Below are positions 1-6,920 of a stretch of DNA of 25,103 nucleotides, one piece after another. Made by a program: the position numbers and the translations under genes. Position 1 is the stretch's first letter. Each line of letters opens with the position of its first letter. Below the pieces are notes generated by a model. That model was given only the letters and a program-made list of their open reading frames with translations. It did not search any database and was not told where the DNA came from. The stretch lies in contig JANPJV010000203.1 in the NCBI GenBank assembly GCA_031425695.1, forward strand, positions 1 through 25,103. The letters are read 5' to 3'. The DNA comes from JANPJV01 sp031425695. Lineage in GTDB: Bacteria; Pseudomonadota; Gammaproteobacteria; Xanthomonadales; SZUA-5.

Positions 1-72
1 GCGGACTACTTGACGCGTTTTTCGCCAGATTAACGGCGTCAAGTAGTCCGCTGCGCGGACAACATGACCTAC
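1..72. repeat. GTAG-type palindromic repeat, inverted pair cut by window edge
   Basis: Bases 1-16 and 36-51 are a perfect 16-bp inverted repeat around a 19-nt loop. Bases 38-51 (GTCAAGTAGTCCGC) also pair with 55-68 (GCGGACAACATGAC) around a 3-nt loop, leaving only two A-A mismatches, and are followed by CTAC at 69-72, which is GTAG on the minus strand. The same flanks recur at 8293-8340, 8391-8439 and 8468-8516. I read this as one complete minus-oriented element (38-72) plus the 3' arm of a plus-oriented partner whose remainder lies left of the window. It ends 32 bases before the permease start. Confidence 0.75.
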
Positions 73-104
73 TTCAAGCGATTCGGTACGACTCTGAACC
101 CCGC

Positions 105-1376
105 ATGCGCCCCCATTCCCAATTCCCCCGCGAGCTCGCCAACTGGGCGCTGGTCAGCGTGGGTGTCGGTGCGGTCGAAGGAGCGGTGGCGGCGGCGCTG
201 GTCAAGGCCTTCTATGCGGATGCCGCTCCCGCGCTCGCCGTGGACCTGGCGGTCGCATTGGTTGCCGGCGCGCCGGCGTACGCCAATCTCGCCAGTTTTT
301 TCTTCGCCGCCCACCAGCTCGGGCGCGACAAGATCAGGCTGACGGTGCGCTGGCAGGCGTTGGCGATGCTCGCCGTGATGCTGCTCGCGTTTGTGCCGCG
401 GGGTGCGGTCGGCCTGTGGAGTACGGTGCTGCTGGTGATTGCGGCACGCGTCGCCTGGGTCGGGGTGATCACCTTGCGCGCAGTCGTCTGGCGCAACAAT
501 TTTCCGGCAACCGGACGAGCGCGGCTGGCATCGAAGCTGGCGGCGCTCAATGCACTGCTGATGGCGGGCAGTTCGGCGCTGCTCGGCTGGCTGCTCGGGC
601 ACGCGCCGGCCGGGATTCCCTGGTTGTTCGTCGTTGCCGGTCTCACCGGGCTGATTGGCGCGTGGGGCTATCGCAAGATCCGCCTCCGCGCCCATGGGCT
701 GCTGCGTTCGAGCGAGGCAGCTATCCGCTCGAGCGCGTCGCTGCGCCCTTCATTCGCATCCTTCCGTGGCGTGCTGTCCGCCGATCCGCTGTATCGGCGC
801 TACATGCAGAGCATGTTCCTGTTCGGCAGCGGCAACCTGATGCTCCCCGCACCGCTGCTGCTGGTCATGGACGAGCGCCTGGCGCTCTCGCCCTTCCTCC
901 AGGTGCTGCTGATGGCCAGCCTGCCACTCGTGGTGCTGCCGTTCGCGATCATGCTCTGGGCGCGTTTCTACGATCGCGTGCACATCGTTGAGTTTCGCGT
1001 GTATCACGCCTGGAGCTTCGTGCTGGCGAGCGCCTGTTTCCTGATCGGCTGCATCAACCAGGAGGTTTCCTGGCTGGTCGCAGGTTCCGTCCTACTCGGC
1101 GTGAGCTACGCAGGCGGCCAGCTCGGCTGGAACCTCGGCCACAACGATTTCGCCCGTCCGGAGCAGGCGGCGCTGTACATGGGCGTGCACGTGACCCTGA
1201 CCGGAATGCGCGGGCTGGCAGCGCCGCTGATTGGCGTCGCGCTGTATCGGTTGCTCGAAACACGCTTTCCCGGATACGGCCACCTCGCGTTGATCGTGCC
1301 GCTGCTGTTGAACATCACCGGCGCGCTGAGCTTCATCTCCTTGCGCAAGCTGACCCGAGGGAGCACGCGGAAATGA
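105..1376 (+). CDS. MFS-like multi-pass membrane transporter
   Basis: This 423-residue, very hydrophobic protein has about 12 predicted membrane segments in two halves, separated by a more polar stretch at about residues 195-225 (arginine- and serine-rich, presumably cytoplasmic). Length and layout fit the major facilitator superfamily; the motif FLFGSGNLM after the central loop resembles the start of the second bundle in bacterial MFS relatives. No substrate-specific residue is recognisable, so the cargo is unknown. The ATG at 105 puts a hydrophobic segment right after a short polar N-terminus, but no clear ribosome binding site precedes it and the frame stays open to the window edge, so a start further left cannot be excluded. 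Its TGA overlaps the miaA ATG (ATGA at 1373-1376), which implies co-transcription and coupled translation. Confidence 0.75.
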   Translation: MRPHSQFPRELANWALVSVGVGAVEGAVAAALVKAFYADAAPALAVDLAVALVAGAPAYANLASFFFAAHQLGRDKIRLTVRWQALAMLAVMLLAFVPRGAVGLWSTVLLVIAARVAWVGVITLRAVVWRNNFPATGRARLASKLAALNALLMAGSSALLGWLLGHAPAGIPWLFVVAGLTGLIGAWGYRKIRLRAHGLLRSSEAAIRSSASLRPSFASFRGVLSADPLYRRYMQSMFLFGSGNLMLPAPLLLVMDERLALSPFLQVLLMASLPLVVLPFAIMLWARFYDRVHIVEFRVYHAWSFVLASACFLIGCINQEVSWLVAGSVLLGVSYAGGQLGWNLGHNDFARPEQAALYMGVHVTLTGMRGLAAPLIGVALYRLLETRFPGYGHLALIVPLLLNITGALSFISLRKLTRGSTRK

Positions 1377-2284
1377 TTGTGTGCCTGGTCGGTCCGACCG
1401 CCTCTGGGAAAAGCGATCTTGGGCTGCGCCTGGCTGAAGCACTGAATGGCGAGATCATCTCGGCGGATTCGGCGCTGGTCTATCGCGGCATGGACATCGG
1501 CACCGCCAAGCCGGATGCGCAAGCGCGGGCGCGCGTCCCGCACTGGCTGATCGACATCCGCGATCCGCGCGAAGCCTACAGCGCCGCCGACTTCGTGACC
1601 GATGCCGAAGCCGCGATCGCGGCTATCGAAGCGCGCGGCAAGCTGCCGCTCATCGTCGGCGGGACGCTCCTGTACGTGCGCGCGCTCCTGCAGGGCTTGT
1701 CGGAATTGCCCGCCGCCGCGCCCGGGCTGCGTGCGCAACTGGCCGATGAACTGCGCACCCGCGGACGGTCAGCCCTGCACGATGAACTGCGCGAGGTCGA
1801 TCCGGTGGCGGCGGCGCGAATCCATCCCAATGATCCGCAACGCCTGTTGCGTGCGCTGGAGGTCTTTCGCCAGACCGGCACGGCGCTGAGCACGCTGCAG
1901 GGGGCCTGGACCGGGGCGCCACGTCGCGCAGGGCTGCTGATCGGCCTGCTGCCGGCGACCCGTGCGCTGCTGCATGCACGCATCGAGGCACGGCTCGACG
2001 CGATGATCGCGTCGGGCTTCCTCGAGGAGGTACGCACGCTGATGGGATTGCCCGGCCTGCACGACGACCTCCCGGCGCTGCGCGCGGTCGGCTATCGGCA
2101 GGCGCTCGGGCACCTGCGCGGCGAATACGATCTGGCGCGCTTCCGCGAGCTGGCGCTTTACGCCACCCGCCAACTGGCCAAGCGCCAGCTCACCTGGCTG
2201 CGCGGGGAAAGCAATCTGACGAGCTTGGATCCCGACGCCGCCGACACCTTCACGCGCATTCTGGCGCACATCAAGTCGGCGTAA
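1373..2284 (+). CDS. miaA: tRNA dimethylallyltransferase MiaA
   Basis: The enzyme transfers a dimethylallyl group to N6 of A37 in tRNAs that read UNN codons, the first step towards ms2i6A. The 303-residue length is normal. The P-loop GPTASGKS is at residues 7-14, followed by the conserved stretch with ISADS and VYRGMDIGTAKP that binds the substrate and tRNA. VGGTLLYVRALL and the C-terminal RQLAKRQLTWLR (zinc-finger-like/tRNA-binding part) are also typical. The start is the ATG that overlaps the permease stop, with GAGGGAG about nine bases upstream. As in most gammaproteobacteria it is followed by hfq, here after 305 bases, so hfq may have its own promoter. Confidence 0.97.
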   Translation: MIVCLVGPTASGKSDLGLRLAEALNGEIISADSALVYRGMDIGTAKPDAQARARVPHWLIDIRDPREAYSAADFVTDAEAAIAAIEARGKLPLIVGGTLLYVRALLQGLSELPAAAPGLRAQLADELRTRGRSALHDELREVDPVAAARIHPNDPQRLLRALEVFRQTGTALSTLQGAWTGAPRRAGLLIGLLPATRALLHARIEARLDAMIASGFLEEVRTLMGLPGLHDDLPALRAVGYRQALGHLRGEYDLARFRELALYATRQLAKRQLTWLRGESNLTSLDPDAADTFTRILAHIKSA

Positions 2285-2589
2285 AGCCTCAAGTCACCAA
2301 GCCTGGAAACCCCAAGTGACCGCGACTCATGGCCTGATTCTGGCGACGCATGGCGGCATTCCAACTCGTTGGAATAGAAAAGCTATTCCGCCTCGGTGCG
2401 CCTTGCCCTGCACCCCCGCAACTGCACTCTCCGCGCCGTTCAACTTGGGTTTCTAGGTTAAACTTGAGTCTGCAGGCGGGCCATCACCTTGGACGGCAGT
2501 GACTATTCATGCCATCCGGGTTCGGGCTGTTTCCGTCTGCAGCCTCGGTCGAGGCTCCTATACCAACAACAACTAAAGAGAGGGCGACC
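2285..2589 (+). other. Gene-free leader between miaA and hfq
   Basis: This gap of 305 bases holds no convincing ORF. It contains two overlapping hairpins at 2358-2389 (listed separately) and a short palindrome at 2541-2556 (AGCCTCG, 2-nt loop, CGAGGCT) shortly before hfq. The ribosome binding site of hfq is the purine run AAAGAGAGGG at 2574-2583, six bases before the ATG. Possible promoter words such as TAAACT (2459-2464) and TATACC (2559-2564) are present, but I cannot match either with a well-spaced -35 element, so no promoter is called. Confidence 0.6.
2358..2389 (+). promoter_or_regulatory. Two mutually exclusive hairpins downstream of miaA
   Basis: ATTCCAAC (2358-2365) pairs perfectly with GTTGGAAT (2368-2375). 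GGAATAG (2371-2377) pairs perfectly with CTATTCC (2383-2389) around the loop AAAAG. Both helices need the same GGAAT, so an RNA could form only one at a time. There is no U-run after the second hairpin, so a classic intrinsic terminator is unlikely. It could be a 3'-end structure of miaA mRNA or part of the hfq leader. Confidence 0.4.
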
Positions 2590-2847
2590 ATGTCTCGCGG
2601 ACACTCCTTGCAAGATCCATTTCTGAATGCGCTACGTCGTGAGCGCGTCGCCGTTTCGATTTACCTGGTCAACGGCATCAAGCTGCAAGGGCAGATCGAG
2701 TCCTTCGATCAGTTCGTCGTGCTGCTGCGAAACACGGTCAGCCAGATGGTCTACAAGCACGCCATCTCGACGGTGGTGCCCGCGCGCAACGTGCGCATCA
2801 CCGAGGCCACCGGCCCGGAAGACACCGAGACAGATCCGGGGAGTTGA
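2590..2847 (+). CDS. hfq: RNA chaperone Hfq
   Basis: Hfq is a hexameric Sm-like protein that pairs small regulatory RNAs with mRNAs. The 85-residue product carries the Sm1 motif (VAVSIYLVNGIKLQGQIESF, about residues 21-40) and the Sm2 motif with the signature YKHAISTVVP (about 55-64), including the KH pair of the proximal RNA face. The C-terminal tail is short (about 18 residues after the core) and acidic, compared with 102 residues in total for the E. coli protein. I chose the ATG at 2590, not the in-frame ATG at 2509, because it has a strong purine-rich ribosome binding site and starts with the canonical MSRGHSLQDPFLN. hflX follows after 34 bases. Confidence 0.97.
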   Translation: MSRGHSLQDPFLNALRRERVAVSIYLVNGIKLQGQIESFDQFVVLLRNTVSQMVYKHAISTVVPARNVRITEATGPEDTETDPGS

Positions 2848-2881
2848 AGGCTGTTGCACCGCACAAGTGCGCTGAACCGGC

Positions 2882-4177
2882 ATGTTTGAACGCTCACGCG
2901 GCGGCGACCGCGCGCTGCTGATCCAGCCGCGCGTGTTCGGCGTGGATGCCGACGCCAGCCTCGCCGAGTTTCGGGAGCTCACGCGCTCGGCCGGGGCAAC
3001 CGTGGTCGCCGAGGCGAGCGCGCGCATCGATCGGCCCCATCCGGCCTATTACATCGGCACCGGGAAGGTCGACGAAATCCGCGCGCTCAAGGAGAGCAGC
3101 GGCGCGGACCTGATCCTGGTCAACCACACGTTGTCGCCTATCCAGGAACGCAACCTCGAAAAGGCGCTTAGCGTTCGCGTGGTCGATCGCACGGGCTTGA
3201 TCCTCGACATCTTTGCGCAGCGCGCGCGCAGCCATGAGGGCAAGCTGCAGGTCGAACTGGCGCAGCTCAAGCATATGGCGACGCGCCTGGTGCGCGGTTG
3301 GACCCATCTCGACAGCCAGCGCGGTGGCGGCATCGGCCTGCGCGGGCCCGGCGAAACCCAGCTCGAAACCGATCGCCGGCTGCTCGCCGAGCGCGTCAAG
3401 ATCCTGGGCGAGCGGCTCAAGTCCGTGCTGAAGCAGCGCGAGCAGGGACGCCGGGCGCGCGAGCGCAGCGCACTCCCGCAGATCGCGCTGGTCGGCTACA
3501 CCAACGCCGGCAAGTCGACCTTGTTCAATGCGCTGACGACCTCCGCGGTGTATGCGGCCGACGTGCTGTTCGCAACCCTTGATCCGACCGTGCGCCGTGT
3601 AGAGGGCTTCAGCTTCGGCGCCATCACGCTGGCCGACACGGTGGGCTTCGTGCGCGATCTTCCGCACGACCTGGTCGCCGCATTCAAGAGCACGCTGACC
3701 GAGGCCCGCGAGGCTGATCTGCTGATCCACGTGATTGACGGCTCGGATACGGAGATGCCCGAGCGCATCGCCCAGGTCGAGGCGGTGCTGTCGGAGATTG
3801 GCGCCGGCGAGATCCCGCAGATCCAGGTCATCAACAAGATCGACCTCTCCGGTGCAGCGCCCGGCGTCGAGCTGATGAGCGGGCGGATCCGTGCGCGCGT
3901 CTATCTCTCGGCCGCCAACAATCTCGGCCTCGAAGGCCTGAGCCAGGCCATCGACGCCGAGTTCGGTGCCGACCGCGTCATCCGCGAGCTGCGCCTGAGC
4001 TATGCCGAAGGCGGCCTGCGCGCCAAGCTGCATGCGCTCGGCGCGATTCGCTCGGAGCGCGACGTCGAGGGTGAAGGCTGGGCGCTCAGCATCGACCTGC
4101 CACGCCGCCTCGCCCTGCAGCTCGCCAGCCTCCCGGGCCACCAGGGCGAGATCGTACGTGCGCAGTTGCTGGGGTGA
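2882..4177 (+). CDS. hflX: Ribosome-associated GTPase HflX
   Basis: HflX is a GTPase that splits stalled or stressed 70S ribosomes. The 431-residue protein has the N-terminal HflX domain with the motif HPAYYIGTGKVDEI (about residues 53-66), the glycine-rich segment GGGIGLRGPGETQLETDRR (about 149-167), and a GTPase domain with G1 GYTNAGKS (205-212), G3 DTVGF and G4 NKID. Length and domain order match the family. It follows hfq closely, as in many gammaproteobacteria, and is probably co-transcribed with it. A large palindromic repeat directly after the stop separates it from hflK. Confidence 0.97.
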   Translation: MFERSRGGDRALLIQPRVFGVDADASLAEFRELTRSAGATVVAEASARIDRPHPAYYIGTGKVDEIRALKESSGADLILVNHTLSPIQERNLEKALSVRVVDRTGLILDIFAQRARSHEGKLQVELAQLKHMATRLVRGWTHLDSQRGGGIGLRGPGETQLETDRRLLAERVKILGERLKSVLKQREQGRRARERSALPQIALVGYTNAGKSTLFNALTTSAVYAADVLFATLDPTVRRVEGFSFGAITLADTVGFVRDLPHDLVAAFKSTLTEAREADLLIHVIDGSDTEMPERIAQVEAVLSEIGAGEIPQIQVINKIDLSGAAPGVELMSGRIRARVYLSAANNLGLEGLSQAIDAEFGADRVIRELRLSYAEGGLRAKLHALGAIRSERDVEGEGWALSIDLPRRLALQLASLPGHQGEIVRAQLLG

Positions 4178-4184
4178 GTCTTTG

Positions 4185-4265
4185 GGGCTTGGTGGGTTCG
4201 GACATTATCCGGACGCTTCCCAAGACCAGAAGCGCGTCCGGACAAGGTCCGGACCCACACAGCCC
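4185..4265. repeat. Long palindromic repeat, family B, copy 1
   Basis: Arm 4192-4216 pairs with arm 4234-4258 over 25 bases with three mismatches around a 17-nt loop. Both arms carry the core TCCGGAC/GTCCGGA. Outside the core, GGGCT (4185-4189) also pairs with AGCCC (4261-4265), and inside, GCTTC (4215-4219) pairs with GAAGC (4229-4233) if a GC bulge is allowed. The same arms recur at 14035-14108. It begins seven bases after the hflX stop, so it could end that transcript, although no T-run follows. Confidence 0.75.
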
Positions 4266-4348
4266 TATCAAGAACGCGCTCCACGTCCTTCCGACACGCG
4301 CCTTCTCGACGCCGAGCCGGGTATAACTCCGCTGTTACAATCGACCGC

Positions 4349-4366
4349 TTGGCTATTTGGAGCCAA
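4349..4366 (+). promoter_or_regulatory. Small hairpin in the hflK leader
   Basis: TTGGCT (4349-4354) and AGCCAA (4361-4366) form a perfect 6-bp stem with a 6-nt loop, just after the promoter-like words TATAAC (4322-4327) and TACAAT (4336-4341). No well-spaced -35 element is evident. Together with the repeat after hflX, this suggests that hflKC may start from its own promoter in this gap, but the site is weakly supported. Confidence 0.25.
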
Positions 4367-4468
4367 CCGCTGATTTGAATCTTTGCGCGTCTGTCCCCAT
4401 GTCGGGATGTCGACGTGAACCTGATTGCTTGACGGATGCTGCTGGCAGCGTCCCCTGGAGCTTGATCG

Positions 4469-5551
4469 ATGGCTTGGAATGAACCTGGTGGTGGTCGCCG
4501 CAATCCCTGGGGCGACGGCGGTGGCAACAACAGCGGTGGCCCGCCAGACCTCGAGGCGATGCTGCGCAACCTCAAGCAGCGCGTGCTCGGCATCTTCGGC
4601 GCACGTGGCGGCACGCGTGGGCCCGATGCCGGCAGTAGCGGGACGGGTGGCCTCGGCATCCTGATCCTGGTGTTGCTGGTGGTCTGGGCGTTGATCGATT
4701 CCTTCCACATCATCGACCAGCGCGAGCGCGGCGTGGTGCTGCGGTTCGGCAAGGCCCATCGCATCCTCGAGCCCGGCCCGCGCTTCACGCTGCCGCGGCC
4801 GATCGAACAAATGATCCGCGTCGACGTCACCCAGGTACGCTCGATGTCGAGCCGGGTCGCGATGCTCACCCGCGACGAGAACCTCGTGAACATCGATTTC
4901 GCGGTGCAGTACACGGTCAGCGACGCCGTCGATTTCACGTTCAAGGTGCGCGATGTCGAGGAGACGCTCGCCCAGGTTGCCGAGGCGGCTGTGCGGCAAG
5001 TCGTCGGGAGCCGTTCTCTGGACGACGTCCAGGTCGGCAATCGCCTCGAGTTCACCAATGAAGCGCGCGAAATCATGCAGCGGCTGCTCGATGCGTATGA
5101 CGCGGGGATCAGCGTGAGCATCATCAACTTCCAGGACGTGATGGTGCCCGAGCAGGTCAAGGACGCTTTCGACGACGCCATCAAGGCGCGCGAAGACGAG
5201 CAGCGCATCATCAACGACGCCCGCACCTACACCAGCAAGGCGGTGCCGGAGGCCAACGGCCGCAAGTCCCGCATCCTGGCCGAGGCTGAAGGTTACAAGG
5301 AGGCGTCGGTCGCGCGTGCGACCGGTGATGCGAAACGCTTCGAGCTCCTGGTCGAACAGTACCGGCTGGCGCCGGAGGTCACCCGCAAGCGCCTCTACAT
5401 CGAAACCATGCAGGACGTGCTCTCGCGTTCGCCGAAGATCCTGATTGACGGCGACAAGGGCAACAACATGCTGTACCTGCCACTCGACAAGCTGGTGCCG
5501 CCCCCGGCGGTCAGGGCTGGTGAGGGTGTAGCGGGCGGCGAGGGACGATAG
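4469..5551 (+). CDS. hflK: FtsH protease modulator HflK
   Basis: HflK and HflC form a large membrane assembly on the periplasmic side of the inner membrane that surrounds and modulates the AAA protease FtsH. The 360-residue product begins with a Gly/Pro/Asn-rich cytoplasmic tail, has one membrane segment at about residues 60-80 (GLGILILVLLVVWALIDSF), and then the band-7/SPFH domain starting near ERGVVLRFGKAHR. An Ala/Glu-rich helical stretch (RILAEAEGYKEASVARATGD) follows at about 269-288. The ribosome binding site GGAG (4457-4460) lies eight bases before the ATG. hflC starts four bases after the stop, so the two subunits are translated from one message. Confidence 0.96.
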   Translation: MAWNEPGGGRRNPWGDGGGNNSGGPPDLEAMLRNLKQRVLGIFGARGGTRGPDAGSSGTGGLGILILVLLVVWALIDSFHIIDQRERGVVLRFGKAHRILEPGPRFTLPRPIEQMIRVDVTQVRSMSSRVAMLTRDENLVNIDFAVQYTVSDAVDFTFKVRDVEETLAQVAEAAVRQVVGSRSLDDVQVGNRLEFTNEAREIMQRLLDAYDAGISVSIINFQDVMVPEQVKDAFDDAIKAREDEQRIINDARTYTSKAVPEANGRKSRILAEAEGYKEASVARATGDAKRFELLVEQYRLAPEVTRKRLYIETMQDVLSRSPKILIDGDKGNNMLYLPLDKLVPPPAVRAGEGVAGGEGR

Positions 5552-5555
5552 AGCC

Positions 5556-6416
5556 ATGAAGAATTTAATCCTGCCCGTCATCATCGCGCTGCTGGTGCTG
5601 CTCGCCTCCAGCGTGTTCGTCGTCCGCGAAGATCAATACGCTGTGCTGTTCCGCCTCGGCGAGATCCAGCGCACCGACTTCGAGCCCGGCCTGCACTTCA
5701 AGGCGCCGCTGGTCAACAACGTGATCAAGTTCGACAAGCGCATCCTGTCGCTCGATTCCAAGCCCGAGCGCTTCCTGACCTCTGAAAAGAAGGACGTGCT
5801 GGTCGATTCGGTGGTCAAGTGGCGCATCTCAAACGTGCGCGACTACTACACGGCGACTCGCGGCGACGAGTTGCGCGCGCAGCAGACGCTCGGCCAGATC
5901 GTGAAGGACCGCATGCGCGACGAATTCAACAAGCGCACCCTGCAGCAGGTGGTGGCCGACGGCCGCGATGAAATGATGGCGCTGCTTAAGGTGGCCTCCA
6001 ACGTGTCGGCGGCCAAGCTCGGAATCGAAGTCGTCGACGTCCGCATCAAACGCATCGACCTGCCCGAACAGGTGACCGACGCGGTATTCCAGCGCATGCG
6101 CTCGGAGCGCACCCGCGTCGCCCAGGCCCTGCGCTCGAAAGGTGAGCAGGAGAGCGAAAAGCTGCGCGCAGAAGCTGACCGCCAGGTCCAGGTGATCCTT
6201 GCCGAGGCCGAGCGGGATGCCCAGCGCATCCGCGGTGAAGGCGATGCTTCCGCCGCCGGAATCTATGCGACTGCCTATGGCAAGGACGCCGAGTTCTATG
6301 CCTTCCACCGAAGCCTCGAAGCCTATCGACAGAGCTTCAAGGCACAGGGCAATGTCCTCGTACTCGATCCGGATTCGGAATTCTTCGAGTACTTCAACAA
6401 AGACAAGGCGCAATAA
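5556..6416 (+). CDS. hflC: FtsH protease modulator HflC
   Basis: This is the partner subunit of HflK. The 286-residue protein starts with an N-terminal signal-anchor helix (about residues 4-22, LILPVIIALLVLLASSVFV), then the SPFH domain beginning VREDQYAVLFRLGEIQRTD. The long C-terminal helix is rich in Glu, Ala and Arg (about 185-250; KLRAEADRQVQVILAEAERDAQRIRGEGDA), as in the family. The closing segment FKAQGNVLVLDPDSEFFEYF is typical of HflC. AGGGA (5541-5545) about ten bases upstream may serve as ribosome binding site. Gene order and spacing match those of other gammaproteobacteria. Confidence 0.96.
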   Translation: MKNLILPVIIALLVLLASSVFVVREDQYAVLFRLGEIQRTDFEPGLHFKAPLVNNVIKFDKRILSLDSKPERFLTSEKKDVLVDSVVKWRISNVRDYYTATRGDELRAQQTLGQIVKDRMRDEFNKRTLQQVVADGRDEMMALLKVASNVSAAKLGIEVVDVRIKRIDLPEQVTDAVFQRMRSERTRVAQALRSKGEQESEKLRAEADRQVQVILAEAERDAQRIRGEGDASAAGIYATAYGKDAEFYAFHRSLEAYRQSFKAQGNVLVLDPDSEFFEYFNKDKAQ

Positions 6417-6432
6417 ATTTTGTCTGGCACTG

Positions 6433-6461
6433 CCCGGCATTGACGCGATTTCGATGCCGGG
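6433..6461 (+). terminator. Hairpin after hflC
   Basis: CCCGGCAT (6433-6440) pairs perfectly with ATGCCGGG (6454-6461) around a 13-nt loop, starting 16 bases after the hflC stop. No T-run follows, so it may be an mRNA 3'-end stabiliser or a weak terminator rather than a classic intrinsic terminator. Confidence 0.35.
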
Positions 6462-6532
6462 TAGGTGTAGCTTGGAATCCGCCATGACCGATCCCAAGTG
6501 CCCTATGAGCGACCACTCCAAAGGCGGTGTCG

Positions 6533-6736
6533 ATGAATGATCTCTGGGCCGCCTGTGCCTTGCTGCTCGTCCTCGAAGGGTTGCTTCCCTTCCTCTCGCC
6601 CAATAGCTGGAAGGAAGGCGTCCGCGCGCTCGCTTCCCTCAGCGATCGCCAGCTGCGGATAGCCGGCCTGATCAGCATGGTGCTCGGCCTGAGCGTGCTG
6701 GCTTTCGTCAAGGGCGGTGGGGTGACGGGGTACTGA
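6533..6736 (+). CDS. yjeT: DUF2065 small membrane protein (YjeT family)
   Basis: The 67-residue protein consists mainly of two hydrophobic helices (about residues 2-20 and 43-60) joined by a short polar segment with SDRQLRIAG. EGLLPFLSP and the second-helix GLISMVLGLSVLAFV are typical of DUF2065. Its position between hflC and purA is the same as E. coli yjeT. The biochemical function is unknown. I prefer the ATG at 6533, which has AAGG at 6521-6524, to the in-frame GTG at 6527, because it gives the usual MNDLW start. Confidence 0.85.
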   Translation: MNDLWAACALLLVLEGLLPFLSPNSWKEGVRALASLSDRQLRIAGLISMVLGLSVLAFVKGGGVTGY

Positions 6737-6743
6737 AGCGGTT

Positions 6744-6854
6744 GCTGGTTTTTGGTCGCTGGCAGCAAAAGCGAGCAGCGAGCAGCGAGTTCGAATGGAT
6801 TCGTGCTCTTGCTGTCAACAACCGGGAACCAAGAACCAAGAACCAACATCCAGC
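6744..6854. repeat. Composite imperfect palindrome with two heptamer tandem repeats
   Basis: The gap between yjeT and purA contains an imperfect inverted repeat. GCTGG at 6744-6748 matches CCAGC at 6850-6854, with further partial pairing inwards. Two 7-bp tandem repeats lie inside: GCGAGCA at 6771-6789 (about 2.7 copies) and GAACCAA at 6826-6846 (exactly three copies). No protein is encoded. It may be another mobile short repeat that is variable between strains. Confidence 0.5.
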
Positions 6855-6920
6855 TTCTCGCACCTTCACACCGATTGCGCTAGCGTGCGGGCTCTCTTTT
6901 CTGATCCGTGAGGTCCTGCC

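Noticed and set aside
2894..4141. Open frame of 415 codons on the - strand, opposite hflX
   Set aside because: It mirrors the hflX codons with no recognisable domain or start signal.
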